The position numbers and the translations under genes were made by a program. Source: Modestobacter sp. VKM Ac-2985 (GTDB taxonomy: Bacteria; Actinomycetota; Actinomycetes; Mycobacteriales; Geodermatophilaceae). From it: DNA of 64,000 nucleotides. Under the pieces are notes generated by a model. The model was not told the DNA's origin and ran no database searches. It worked only from the letters and a program-made list of their open reading frames with translations. Below, in pieces: positions 51,782 through 61,042 of this stretch (its first letter is position 1; each line of letters begins with the position of its first letter). The stretch lies in the NCBI RefSeq assembly GCF_026967925.1, contig NZ_JAPVBI010000001.1, positions 996,426 to 1,060,425 on the forward strand, given 5' to 3'.

Positions 51782-53836
51782 ATGACAACGGCGCTCGATC
51801 GTCGTCCCGTCTCCACCGCACCCACCGATCCACGTCCCCGCGCGGCGATCGAGTGGGGGCCGGCGCTGGCCGGCGCCGTCCGCAAGCTCGACCCGCGCGG
51901 GCTGGTCCGCCAGCCGGTGGTGTTCGTGGTGTGGGTCGGCTCGGTGTTCTCCACCGTGCTGGCGCTCACCGACCCGTCGGTGTTCGGCTGGCTGATCGCC
52001 GGCTGGCTGTGGCTGACCGTGCTGTTCGCCAATGCCGCCGAGGCCGTGGCCGAGGGGCGCGGCAAGGCGCAGGCCGACACCCTGCGCAAGGCCCGGCAGA
52101 CCACCGTCGCCTACCTGCTCGACGGCACCGAGGTGCCCGCCGCCGACCTGCGGCCGGGCATGCGGGTGGTCGTCGTCGCCGGGCAGGTGATCCCGGGGGA
52201 CGGCGACGTCGTCGAGGGGATCGCCAGCGTCGACGAGTCGGCGATCACCGGGGAGTCGGCGCCGGTGATCCGCGAGTCCGGCGGTGACCGCTCGGCGGTG
52301 ACCGGTGGGACGACGGTGCTGAGCGACCGGATCGTCGTGGAGATCACCAGCAAGCCGGGGGAGACGTTCGTCGACCGGATGATCGCCCTGGTCGAGGGCG
52401 CCTCCCGGCAGCGGACGCCGAACGAGATCGCGTTGAACATCCTGCTCAGCTCGCTGACCATCGTGTTCCTGGTCGTGGTCATCACACTGCAGCCGCTGGC
52501 GATCTACTCCGGCGCGGAGCAGTCGTTGACCACGCTGATCGCGCTGGTGGTCTGCCTGATCCCGACCACGATCGGCGCGCTGCTGTCGGCGATCGGCATC
52601 GCCGGGATGGACCGGCTGGTGCAGCGCAACGTGCTGGCGATGAGCGGCCGCGCGGTCGAGGCCGCCGGCGACGTGAACACCCTGCTGCTGGACAAGACCG
52701 GCACGATCACCCTCGGCAACCGGCAGGCGTCGGAGTTCGTCGCCGTCGGCGGGTGTTCAGACGACGAGGTCGCCGACGCCGCGCAGCTCGCGTCGCTGGC
52801 CGACGAGACGCCGGAGGGGCGCAGCATCGTCGTCCTGGCGAAGGAGCGGTACGGCCTGCGCGGGCGGGACGACCTGCCGGGTGCGGAGTTCGTGCCGTTC
52901 ACCGCGCAGACCCGCATGAGCGGGGTCGACCTGCCTGACGGCCGGCAGTTGCGCAAGGGCGCCGCGGGTGCGGTGCTGGCGTGGGTGCGGGCGCAGGACG
53001 GCCCGGTGCCGCCGGAGGTCGGGGACGTCGTCGACGGCATCTCCGCCGCCGGCGGGACGCCGCTGCTGTTGGCGTCCACCACGGCGGACGGCGCCCGAGT
53101 GTTGGGCGTCATCCACCTGAAGGACGTCGTCAAGGCGGGGATGGCCGAGCGGTTCGCGGAGCTGCGCCGGATGGGCATCCGCACGGTGATGATCACCGGC
53201 GACAACGAGCGGACCGCCCGGGCGATCGCCGCGGAGGCCGGGATCGACGACGTGTTGGCCGAGGCGACGCCGGAGGACAAGCTGGCGCTGATCCAGCGCG
53301 AGCAGGCCGGCGGCCGGCTGGTGGCGATGACCGGCGACGGGACGAACGACGCCCCGGCGCTGGCGCAGGCCGACGTCGGGGTGGCGATGAACACTGGGAC
53401 GACCGCGGCCAAGGAGGCCGGCAACATGGTCGACCTGGACTCCGACCCGACGAAGCTGATCGAGATCGTGGAGATCGGCAAGCAGCTGCTGATCACGCGG
53501 GGGTCGCTGACCACGTTCTCCATCGCCAACGACCTGGCGAAGTACTTCGCGATCCTGCCGGCGATGTTCGCTTCTGCGTTCCCGGGGCTGGACGCGCTGA
53601 ACGTGATGCGGCTGTCCTCGCCGGAGTCGGCGATCCTCTCCGCGGTCGTGTTCAACGCGCTGATCATCGTGGCGCTGGTGCCGCTGGCCCTGCGCGGCGT
53701 GAAGTACCGGCCGGCGTCCGCGTCGGCGATGTTGCGCCGCAACCTGCTGCTCTACGGCGTCGGTGGCGTGGTGCTCCCGTTCGTCGGGATCAAGCTCATC
53801 GACCTGCTCGTCTCTCTCATCCCCGGGATCGCGTGA
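51782..53836 (+). CDS. kdpB: KdpB, K+-transporting P-type ATPase subunit
   Basis: A 684-residue P-type ATPase. Phosphorylation motif DKTGTIT near residue 307, TGES in the actuator domain, [16 protein letters not shown] hinge and [16 protein letters not shown]. It couples ATP hydrolysis to K+ movement through KdpA. Length matches E. coli KdpB (682). The 58-base gap from kdpA carries the 24-bp palindrome. kdpC follows with a 1-base overlap (TGATG). Confidence 0.98.
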   Translation: MTTALDRRPVSTAPTDPRPRAAIEWGPALAGAVRKLDPRGLVRQPVVFVVWVGSVFSTVLALTDPSVFGWLIAGWLWLTVLFANAAEAVAEGRGKAQADTLRKARQTTVAYLLDGTEVPAADLRPGMRVVVVAGQVIPGDGDVVEGIASVDESAITGESAPVIRESGGDRSAVTGGTTVLSDRIVVEITSKPGETFVDRMIALVEGASRQRTPNEIALNILLSSLTIVFLVVVITLQPLAIYSGAEQSLTTLIALVVCLIPTTIGALLSAIGIAGMDRLVQRNVLAMSGRAVEAAGDVNTLLLDKTGTITLGNRQASEFVAVGGCSDDEVADAAQLASLADETPEGRSIVVLAKERYGLRGRDDLPGAEFVPFTAQTRMSGVDLPDGRQLRKGAAGAVLAWVRAQDGPVPPEVGDVVDGISAAGGTPLLLASTTADGARVLGVIHLKDVVKAGMAERFAELRRMGIRTVMITGDNERTARAIAAEAGIDDVLAEATPEDKLALIQREQAGGRLVAMTGDGTNDAPALAQADVGVAMNTGTTAAKEAGNMVDLDSDPTKLIEIVEIGKQLLITRGSLTTFSIANDLAKYFAILPAMFASAFPGLDALNVMRLSSPESAILSAVVFNALIIVALVPLALRGVKYRPASASAMLRRNLLLYGVGGVVLPFVGIKLIDLLVSLIPGIA

Positions 53837-54444
53837 TGTCCGCTCTGCGTTCGGGCCGCCAACTGGTGGCCGCTGTTCGTGCCCTGCTCGTGGCCACTGT
53901 GGTGCTCGGGCTGGCGTACCCGCTGCTGATGACGGGCGTCGCCCAGCTGATCGCGCCGGCTCGGGCCGATGGCTCACTGGCGTCGGTGGACGGTTCCGTC
54001 GTGGGGTCGTCGCTGATCGGCCAGTCGTTCACCGACGAGGACGGCGACCCGCTGTCGGAGTACTTCCAGTCGCGGCCGTCGGCCTTGGACTACGACGGAG
54101 CGGCGTCGGGTGGGTCGAACCTGGGGCCGAACTCGGACGAGCTGGTGGCCGCGGTGGGAGAGCGGCGGGCTGACGTGGCCGCCTTTAACGGCGTCTCGGA
54201 GTCCGAAGTCCCGGCCGACGCGGTGACGGCGTCGGGGTCCGGGCTGGACCCGGACATCTCCCCGGAGTACGCGGCAATCCAGGTGTCTCGCGTCGCCGAG
54301 GCGCGCGGGGTGCCGGTGGACGACGTCCAGGCCCTGGTGGACGAGCACACCGACGGGCGAGACCTCGGCTTCATCGGGGCGCCGCACGTGCGGGTGCTGG
54401 AGCTCAACCTGGCGCTCGACCAGCGCCTCGGCGCAAGCGGCTGA
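53836..54444 (+). CDS. kdpC: KdpC, K+-ATPase accessory subunit
   Basis: A 202-residue protein: N-terminal membrane helix (about 12-33) and an extracytoplasmic domain with family motifs GSSLIGQSF, YFQSRPSA, SGGSNLGPNS and DPDISPEYA. KdpC assists K+ binding and complex assembly. Normal length. Last gene of kdpFABC, co-translated with kdpB. Confidence 0.97.
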   Translation: MSALRSGRQLVAAVRALLVATVVLGLAYPLLMTGVAQLIAPARADGSLASVDGSVVGSSLIGQSFTDEDGDPLSEYFQSRPSALDYDGAASGGSNLGPNSDELVAAVGERRADVAAFNGVSESEVPADAVTASGSGLDPDISPEYAAIQVSRVAEARGVPVDDVQALVDEHTDGRDLGFIGAPHVRVLELNLALDQRLGASG

Positions 54445-54560
54445 CAGATGTCCACCAGCACTGGACACGCCACACAGTGCTGGTGGACCCCCTCACCGAG
54501 ACCTCCTCGGTGGGCATGTATCGTTCTCCACGGCTCGGACACACCAGACCGGGTCGGCAA

Positions 54561-54633
54561 GGGGCTGTGGCGCAGCTGGTAGCGCACCACACTGGCAGTG
54601 TGGGGGTCAGGGGTTCGAGTCCCCTCAGCTCCA
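54561..54633 (+). tRNA. tRNA-Ala (anticodon GGC)
   Basis: A 73-nt cloverleaf: acceptor 5' GGGGCTG pairs with CAGCTCC at 54626-54632; D-arm GCGCAGCTGGTAGCGC; anticodon loop CTGGCAG (anticodon GGC); TPsiC arm GGGGTTCGAGTCCCC; discriminator A. The 3' CCA is not encoded. An integrase remnant starts immediately downstream, so this tRNA is the likely attachment site of the island. Confidence 0.95.
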
Positions 54634-54654
54634 CCCCGATCACCAGGCCGTTCC

Positions 54655-55270
54655 CCTTCGGGGAGCGGCCTGAGTCGTCTCTGGTTGCAATTTGCCCACC
54701 CTCACCTGGCAGCAGCAGCAGGGCGCCCATGCGGTCGGCAGCCTCGCGCGCGAGCGCCGGCATGACGTGGCTGTAGATGTCCATCGTGGTGCGCATCTGG
54801 GTGTGGCCGAGCAGCTCCATGACCACCCGCGGGGTGGACGTGCTCGGCGAGCAACAGCGTCGCGGCGGTGTGCCGGCCGTCGTGCAGCCGAACGTGTCGG
54901 ACACCGGCCGTCTGCAGGAGCCGGGTCCAGTCGTCGTAGTCGGTCTTCCTGTGGATCGGCCTGCCGTTGGGCTGGGCGAAGACCAGGTCCTCGTCGTGCC
55001 ACTCGGAGCCGGCCAGCATCCGCTCGCCGAGCTGTGCGGCTTTATGCCGGTGCAGCTCGGCGACGAGAGGTAGCGGGAGCGCCACGGTGCGCTGGCTCTT
55101 GGGCTCCTCGTAGATCAGTCCGCCACCGCGGACGCGATGGATGCTCTGCCGGACCGAGAGCGTGTTGTTCAGCAGGTTGACGTCCTTCCACTTCAGCGCC
55201 GGGGCCTCGGAGTGCCGTAGCCCGAGGGCAAAAGCCATAGTCCAGCGGGCGGAATTGCGGACGGAAGTGC
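54655..55270 (-). pseudogene. Tyrosine recombinase (integrase) remnant
   Basis: The catalytic domain is recognisable: Arg box SARWTMAFALGLRHSEAPALKW, HDGRHTAATLLLAEHV (H-x-x-R), LLGHTQMRTTMDIYSHV with His and the Tyr nucleophile. It is broken by a one-base insertion in a G run at 54831-54834, which shifts the frame between AEHV and PRVVMELLGH. The N-terminal about 200 residues are gone: upstream DNA is an IS3 remnant. Boundaries approximate. It lies next to tRNA-Ala, the classic place for such an integrase. Confidence 0.88.
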
Positions 55271-55289
55271 TGCACGGATCGGTGACAGG

Positions 55290-55790
55290 TTCGATCAGGC
55301 GGCCTGAGCGGCCTGAGCGGCCTGAGCGTGGGTGCGATGGTCTCGTACTCGATGAGCGCGAGTCGATCGAGGGCGTTCTGGCGGCGCCGGCGGTGGTAAG
55401 TCAGTTCGATCGAGGTGACGATCGCGATCCGCAGCTCTTGTCGAGTGCGCCAGTGTCAGCGGTCGAGGACGCTTCTCTGCGACAGTGAAAAGGTGTTCTC
55501 ATGACGGCGTTGTCCCCGGCTGCGCCTACTCGGCCAGCTGGTGCCGGTCGAGGACGTGGACAAATCATCGGCTATGGAATTGCGGCCCTCGATCTGAATG
55601 CACGGCGCAGCCAGCCACATCGGCACCGTGAGCGTGGTGTCGGGAGACGGGTTGTCGAGGGCTGCGACCGCGAGCCGGGACTTGCGGAGCTCGCCGTCGG
55701 GACGCCTGAGGACCCCGACGATGAGCTTGTCGACAGCTTCGAGAATGCGGTCGGCTCGCCGACCTGGTTCGCCCAGCAAGGCTGAAGGGA
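55290..55790 (-). pseudogene. Decayed IS3-family transposase (OrfB) remnant
   Basis: Reading three minus-strand frames reconstructs the C-terminal half of an IS3-type DDE transposase: SRLAVAALDN, DVAGCAVHSDRGPQFHSR, FVHVLDRH, a stop, FSLSQRSVLDR, a stop, HWRTRQELRIAIVTSIE, and LTYHRRRRQNALDRL ending in EYETIAPTL. These match in order the rve core of actinobacterial IS3 OrfB. At least two stops and two frameshifts make it inactive. Its end abuts the truncated integrase, so the insertion probably removed the integrase N-terminus. No terminal inverted repeats identified. Confidence 0.8.
55301..55327. repeat. 9-bp tandem repeat, three copies
   Basis: GGCCTGAGC repeated three times exactly at the junction between the IS3 remnant and the integrase remnant. 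Confidence 0.85.
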
Positions 55791-56118
55791 GATGCGGCGA
55801 CTCGTAGCAGTTTGACGCGATGCCTGACCGTGCTCCCGGGTGCCGGCGTCTGGTTCATGGGCCGATGCCACCTCCGGATCATGGCGCCCTTGGAGTCGCA
55901 GCGCTTAGACGGCGGTGTCGGCAAGGCGATGAAGCGCCGTGCGTTTGGCCTGGACGGCGCGTACCGGTACTGCCAAGCTGCTGTCCTCGCCTGCGGGGAA
56001 CGGAGGAGGTCACGCTGTTGCGCCCGACAGCCAGAAGCGCTGACCGTAAGACGGTCCGGCGGCTCTGCATGACGGTTCTGCGGGCGCTAATCAACCAGTA
56101 CGGAGCGGGGGCGATAGC
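55791..56118. other. Gene-free decayed DNA at island edge
   Basis: About 330 bases with no credible gene in either strand; possible 5' remainder of the IS3-type element. It presumably contains the promoter of the 718-residue island protein that starts at 56119; no clear -10 or ribosome site is seen except GGAGCGGGGG 10 bases upstream of the start. Confidence 0.45.
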
Positions 56119-58275
56119 GTGACGGATCGGGCTCTGATCGTGCACGATGGCCGGCTGCCGGGAGGCGCGGGCGCCGTGGTTCTTGCACGCTTGCTCGAGC
56201 GAGCGGACAGTCGCGTGGTGACCGTCCAGCACCTGGTGACCGGGCAGGATGCGCGTTACTTCTGGACAACAGAGATCGGCCGCCTGCTCGAAGAAGCGGA
56301 CAAGCACACGAAGCTCATCCTGTTCGGCGTAACGTATTACGATCTTGAGGACCACCTGGCGAGCGAGGCGCTGGCGGAACTCGACAGGGCCTACGGCGAG
56401 CTGGAGATTTGGTCGCATCGCTGGCCGGACGGCTATTCGCGACCATCGCGGAACGTCAATATTCCGCCGCAGGACATCGTCTACGGGCCACTCGGATACG
56501 AGCTTACGCCGCCTGAGAAGCGCCTGCTTCGGCTGTCGCTGGTGGCCGCCCGCGCAGTGCCGACGGAGGGACGCGATGACGACGTCGCACTGGTCAGTGC
56601 CTTGACTCAGTGGCTTGAGGTGGATCCCACAAACTGGGACCGACTAGTGCGCGAGCCAGACCTCGCCGCGCTGCTTGCCGAAGCGCGGGCCGCCCACACG
56701 CGGGCTAGTCGGGTCGCCGACGCCACGGTGATCGAAGAGCACACCGACTTCATAGACTTGAATATTGCGGGTCGACACGTCAGCCACGAGATTGCCATCA
56801 TCGATGACGTTTTGGCCGATCGCCGGGCGGCCAAAAACACTGTCGTCGTCGCCTGGCTTGGGACCGATCGCGTCCTGCTGTGTCGCCGCGATCCGCAGCA
56901 AGAGTTGCCGTCGCTGCGCTGGCTCATCGACAACCGCCTCCAGGGTGCCGTTCCGGTGGCGCTGCGCGGCGAGGCGTATGGCCCCCAGGACTCCGTCTAC
57001 TTTCGGCTGACTGACGTCGGGGTGAAGTCGGCGCTACGACCCGAGATGCGTGAGCTCGCAAAGCAGCTCGCCGCGGCCTCGACCGGTGGCCGATATCTGA
57101 CCGCAGCGGTCGCCCGCGACGTTGCGGGCATTGCGAACCGGGTCTTCCGGTCGATTGACCTGACCGGCCAGTTCACCCGGAGTCATGATCCGCAGATCGA
57201 GGTCGTGGCGGCCGACCTCTACGACTTGATCCACACCAGCAGTCGAACCGGCGAGCGGCGCCATACGCTGACCATGCCGATTCGGGTCTATGGGCCAGCG
57301 GCTATCGCCTTCCTCTACATGGACGGCGGCTACAACTCGGATAAAGCCGAGCGTCTGCTCGAGGGGGCCATGGTTGGTCTCAGTGGTCGGGGGGTGGCCT
57401 GGCTCGGGCTGCCGCCGCAGTCCGGACGCCTGCGCCTGGACATCCGGCCAATTCTACAAGCGGATGAAGATATCGCCGCAGTCCGGGAAGCGCTCCGTGC
57501 ACCCCGGATAAAGTCGATCGCCTCGGAAGGGCTGGTGGCGACCGACTCCGTCATCGGCAAGGTGCTGTCGAATGTCCGGCTCGACCGTCTGGTGACCATT
57601 GCCGACTCGGAAACGATTGGGCCGTCCGTTGCCCATGCACTGACCCTCCTGGCGGCAGGCGCTGCCCTGCGCGAGGGAGCAGCTAAGGCTTCGATCTTGG
57701 ACTTGTTCGCCGGTAGTGGCGTCGCGAACCGGCTGCTTTCGAACGCCGGCTTTGATGTCACCTCAGTCGACCTGTATGTGTCCGCCAGCTCTGTGGGTCT
57801 CGACTTTTCAAGTTCACCCAGTCTCTGGCTACGGGCCGACGCTCGAGCTGTGGTACATCAGAGCCACCCACTGATCGAGCAGCAGTTCGATGTGATTGGA
57901 CTAGACCCGCCACATTCCGAACTGGTGGAGCTGTTGTTCGGAGCGGAGCAGGGCGAATCGCTCGTCCGTCTGTGTGCTCGCCGGTCTGATCTGCTGGTCT
58001 TGTACCAGGGACATAGCACCCAGCGTGGCCGGCTCGACTTGGTAATGAACGGGCTCGCCGAGGCCGGATGGTGTCACCGGTCGATTTTGCTTGTCGAGGA
58101 GGAATTGATTGTCGTTGCCACCACGGAGCGGACAAAGGCGGATGACTTCCAGCTGCTGGTCCAGCGCATCGTCGACGATGTGCAGGTGTGGTTCATTCGG
58201 CATCAGATGCCAGACGTGCACGCCGTTGAGCTTGCCATAGGTCACGACCCTGTTGGTAAGTTCGAGCTGGCGTGA
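56119..58275 (+). CDS. DHH-like/methyltransferase fusion, candidate defence protein
   Basis: A 718-residue protein of no family I recognise. N-terminal half (about 1-330): alternating strands and helices resembling DHH phosphoesterases (LIVHDGRLPGGAGAVVLARLL, then LILFGVTYYDLEDHL and IWSHRWPDGY), but the DHH and DGD metal residues are missing or altered. Middle: TVVVAWLGTDRVLLCRRD. C-terminal part (about 500-680): class I methyltransferase with SAM motif ILDLFAGSGVANRLL, acidic VDLY, and a catalytic-type LDPPHSE as in DNA/RNA amino-methyltransferases (DPPY variant with His). Lower GC than the core genes. Followed after 52 bases by a kinase-like gene. Function inferred only from context. Confidence 0.72.
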   Translation: MTDRALIVHDGRLPGGAGAVVLARLLERADSRVVTVQHLVTGQDARYFWTTEIGRLLEEADKHTKLILFGVTYYDLEDHLASEALAELDRAYGELEIWSHRWPDGYSRPSRNVNIPPQDIVYGPLGYELTPPEKRLLRLSLVAARAVPTEGRDDDVALVSALTQWLEVDPTNWDRLVREPDLAALLAEARAAHTRASRVADATVIEEHTDFIDLNIAGRHVSHEIAIIDDVLADRRAAKNTVVVAWLGTDRVLLCRRDPQQELPSLRWLIDNRLQGAVPVALRGEAYGPQDSVYFRLTDVGVKSALRPEMRELAKQLAAASTGGRYLTAAVARDVAGIANRVFRSIDLTGQFTRSHDPQIEVVAADLYDLIHTSSRTGERRHTLTMPIRVYGPAAIAFLYMDGGYNSDKAERLLEGAMVGLSGRGVAWLGLPPQSGRLRLDIRPILQADEDIAAVREALRAPRIKSIASEGLVATDSVIGKVLSNVRLDRLVTIADSETIGPSVAHALTLLAAGAALREGAAKASILDLFAGSGVANRLLSNAGFDVTSVDLYVSASSVGLDFSSSPSLWLRADARAVVHQSHPLIEQQFDVIGLDPPHSELVELLFGAEQGESLVRLCARRSDLLVLYQGHSTQRGRLDLVMNGLAEAGWCHRSILLVEEELIVVATTERTKADDFQLLVQRIVDDVQVWFIRHQMPDVHAVELAIGHDPVGKFELA

Positions 58276-58327
58276 TCACCATATGTGATGAGTCATTCGC
58301 AATCTCCGGGCTAGAAGGCGCGACCAG

Positions 58328-59191
58328 ATGACCGCGATTCGGCACGTGGCAGCGGTCGATGCCCTCGGTGAGTTCCTGCCTTTGGGTGGCGCCGTCGGAT
58401 CCCAGCACGCTGACCTGCTGATTGGGTACACGGGACAGGATCTAGCATCGGCCGGGCCGCCCGCCTGCTGGCCTGGAGAGTCGCTTCTGAAACGGGTGGG
58501 TGTCAGGCGCGGCCTGAGCCGAGCGGAGTGCCTGGCCATAGGCGACGGGTACCTCGAGTACCGGCACGCATTGGCGCGGCAAACGACTTGGCAGATGCCT
58601 CGCCTCGCCGAGGTGGTCGCCCATGGCGGTGACCAGGAGTGGCACCTGCTGCTGATCGAGCAGTACGTTCGGGGTGAGTCGCTGTCGGCGTTTCTGGGGA
58701 GTACGCGTCACTCCGCCGAGTACCGACAGGCAGCGCTAGCAGCGGTGCTGCGCAACGTGCTGAGTCATCCAGAGACGAACCGGGCCATCTCGGTGAACGG
58801 CCATCGGCTCCGGCTGGTCGGACAGGGCGTCGACCTGAAGCCATCTAATGTGGTCGTCGCCACGATCGGCTCGCCGTACTTGGTCGACCAGTTCCCGCCA
58901 CTGCTCTTGGACGGCAGCGGCGCGGTGCGGTTCCGGTGGGAGCGGCTGCACACGTTCAGTGAGGAGAAGCTCAAGATCCTGTGCTTTACCAAGGCAGGAG
59001 CCATGCTCCGCCTGCTCCGACTGCTGCAACTCAGTGCGCGGAGCGTGGAGGAGGCGGCACGGCTGACGCGTGGATTCCTCGCCACCGTCCAAGCCGTCGG
59101 CCCACGACAGACCGACTGGCGTTTCTTGTGGCAGGAGGTCCAGGCCAATTTCCCGACGCTGCGGCGGTTGTATGCCGGGGCAACAAGTTGA
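58328..59191 (+). CDS. Protein-kinase-fold protein, unknown
   Basis: A 287-residue protein. It has a catalytic-loop-like VDLKPSNVVV near residue 175 (the D-x-K-x-x-N pattern of protein and small-molecule kinases) and, 15 residues later, LVDQFPP where the DFG metal-binding Asp would lie; LLLIEQYVRGES resembles the hinge. A glycine-rich loop and the N-lobe Lys are not obvious, so it may be an atypical or inactive kinase, or bind another nucleotide. The N-terminus (EFLPLGGAVGS) may fold over the N-lobe. It follows the DHH-like/methyltransferase gene at 52 bases and probably forms a two-gene unit with it. No name known to me. Confidence 0.7.
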   Translation: MTAIRHVAAVDALGEFLPLGGAVGSQHADLLIGYTGQDLASAGPPACWPGESLLKRVGVRRGLSRAECLAIGDGYLEYRHALARQTTWQMPRLAEVVAHGGDQEWHLLLIEQYVRGESLSAFLGSTRHSAEYRQAALAAVLRNVLSHPETNRAISVNGHRLRLVGQGVDLKPSNVVVATIGSPYLVDQFPPLLLDGSGAVRFRWERLHTFSEEKLKILCFTKAGAMLRLLRLLQLSARSVEEAARLTRGFLATVQAVGPRQTDWRFLWQEVQANFPTLRRLYAGATS

Positions 59192-59651
59192 CTGGATCGT
59201 TTAAAGTGGGTCAATGGCTGTCATGCCCGTACCGTTCGAACTCCACGCCGAACAGGCGAAGGGCTCGACAGTGCCGACTGTCGGGCCCGTCGTCGTTCCC
59301 ACGTGATGCAGCCCGTCCACCCCGCTCCGGAGTAGGTTCCTCGGAACCTGCGGAGGTGTGGTCGAGCTCTGGGCGCCGCTGCGCGACGTGATGGCGATGC
59401 AGCCCCTGGCGGGGGAACCTAAGGGCGCCGGGAAGTCCCGCTGCGCTGGCTGGTCAAAAAGGCGCTGAAGATGCGCCTTTCCCGCTTGGCGGTGGGGGAG
59501 GCGCGCCAAAGGAGTGCCGGTCCCGACGCGTCAGCCTGGACGGACACGGTCTGACTAGACTCGGACCGGCGAACCGCGCCCGACATCGAACGGGGACGGG
59601 TCGTGACAACTGCAGTATTGACCACCCCTGGGCCATCGCACCGGAGACTCC
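59192..59651. other. 460-base intergenic region
   Basis: No credible long gene. A tiny 30-codon frame starts at 59214 (MAVMPVPFELHAEQ) with no family support. A GGTTCC-TC-GGAACC palindrome lies near 59336 and a terminator-like hairpin at 59458-59480. Confidence 0.5.
59458..59480. terminator. Hairpin terminator in island gap
   Basis: AAAGGCGC-TGAAGAT-GCGCCTTT: 8-bp perfect stem, A-rich before and T-rich after, so it could work in both directions. It separates the kinase-like gene from the membrane/nuclease-like gene. Confidence 0.65.
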
Positions 59652-60722
59652 TTGCTTACGCCGGACCACAGCCACCTGCGCAAGTACTTGGCGACCCTGG
59701 GCGTGGCCATCGTTGCCGGCACGCTATCTCTAGCTGGCTTATTCTTCAGGCTTCAGCAAGACCTTCTAATTTCACAATCGCGTTTGGACGAGACGACCAG
59801 CGTGGCACGGGAGGCCATCTTGGCGCGGCAGCGATACCTCGCGGTCGCCACCGACTGGCTTCCTTGGGTCGCGCTCATCGGAGTAGTGGTCGGCCTGGCA
59901 CTGGCCGCCTACGGGCTTCTCGGATGGAATAAGCGTCAGCGGGTGGCGGATGAAGTGGAGGATCAGACTCGGGAGAGGGGGCGCCTAGAGCTCAAGGCCT
60001 TGACTGACGCTGAGAAGATGGACAAGATCGCGAAGGATGCCCAAGAGAGCGCTCAGGATGCCCGTCTGAGTGCGGGGAGTGTTGGGGACGACGGAAGTAG
60101 TTCGGCTGGTGACGAGGCATCTCCTGATCCTAAGTCGGGCAAGGGGGAAGAGTCCCAGTTGGATGAGCCCCCCGCCTCTTCGGTCGTGATCGAGCAGTAT
60201 TCTGAGCCGCGAATGTCTACTTCGTCGCGGCCAACAGCCGTATCGCTCACGATGAACGATCAAGATATTGATCGAGCGTCCCTGCACCTTCGCATCGCCG
60301 AGATTGAACGCCGAATGGTCGATCGCCTTGTCCGGGCAGTCCCTGCCAAGATGAAGTTGGTGCCGAATATCAGTGTGCGATCTCAAGGTCGAGTTGCAGC
60401 GTTCGACGCGGTGGCCGTAGACGCGAAAACTATTCCTAGGTATCTGTTTGACGTTAAGTATGCGAGCAGTTCCAGGCACGCGCGCAACGCCTTAATCAGC
60501 TCGGTGCGGCGATCGGCCGACTGGCCGCACTTGGATGATGCGACTCCCATGATCCTGCTGGTTGTGGAAGAGCTCGATCCAAAGTCAATGAATTCACTGC
60601 AGGGCATCGCCCATGACTATCTTTCGAACCTGAACAGGCAAATTGGGCTGGTCATCTTCAGTGCCGATGAGGTGGAGTCCATGAGTGACGATGAATTCGC
60701 CGAGCGACTGGGTCTTCGCTGA
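59652..60722 (+). CDS. Two-helix membrane protein with nuclease-like C-terminal domain
   Basis: A 356-residue protein: membrane helices at about residues 12-32 and 68-92 (short extracytoplasmic loop), a charged coiled-coil and Ser/Glu-rich linker (95-190), then a cytosolic domain (about 215-350). Here strands AFDAVAVDAKTIPRYLFDVKY show Asp followed by D-x-K, the order of PD-(D/E)xK nucleases, plus ILLVVEEL and IGLVIFSADE. Nuclease activity is inferred from this pattern only. TTG start with GGAG five bases upstream; the next in-frame ATG is at residue about 120, so TTG is preferred. Membrane-bound effectors of this style occur in phage defence systems. Confidence 0.68.
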   Translation: MLTPDHSHLRKYLATLGVAIVAGTLSLAGLFFRLQQDLLISQSRLDETTSVAREAILARQRYLAVATDWLPWVALIGVVVGLALAAYGLLGWNKRQRVADEVEDQTRERGRLELKALTDAEKMDKIAKDAQESAQDARLSAGSVGDDGSSSAGDEASPDPKSGKGEESQLDEPPASSVVIEQYSEPRMSTSSRPTAVSLTMNDQDIDRASLHLRIAEIERRMVDRLVRAVPAKMKLVPNISVRSQGRVAAFDAVAVDAKTIPRYLFDVKYASSSRHARNALISSVRRSADWPHLDDATPMILLVVEELDPKSMNSLQGIAHDYLSNLNRQIGLVIFSADEVESMSDDEFAERLGLR

Positions 60723-61042
60723 CTAGGATTGACGATCCAAAAGGCTTGGGGGCTGGCTCGCCAGCAACGATCTCCGCACTATGCAGCGAGTCAACCCTCA
60801 AGGCTCCTGGTTGTGGGCGGATGCCCCCCGGCCCCGAGGACTTCGAGCCGACCTGAACATCGATCTCGCGGAGGCGCTGGACCAGTGGGTTCGCGTCAAG
60901 GCCGAGCCTCGGCCGGCCCGGCGCAGACCCGAGAGTGCGTCCAAGTGCGTTCAGCACAGGTCACGCTGGTGCGGAGCACACGCGCGCTCGGCGCAGACTG
61001 GGTGGCGGCCTTCGATTGGCAACAGCGAAGCGCCAGTTGAGC
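60723..61042. other. 320-base convergent intergenic region
   Basis: Between the 3' ends of the membrane/nuclease-like gene and qatD. I see no credible gene, tRNA or clear terminator in it. Confidence 0.5.

Noticed and set aside
59214-59306. A 30-codon frame (MAVMPVPFELHAEQ...) after the kinase-like gene.
   Set aside because: No ribosome site of note, no family and no partner; too weak to call a gene.
60729-61040. A 103-codon open frame between the membrane/nuclease-like gene and qatD.
   Set aside because: No start signal and random-looking composition; it is a chance frame in a convergent spacer.
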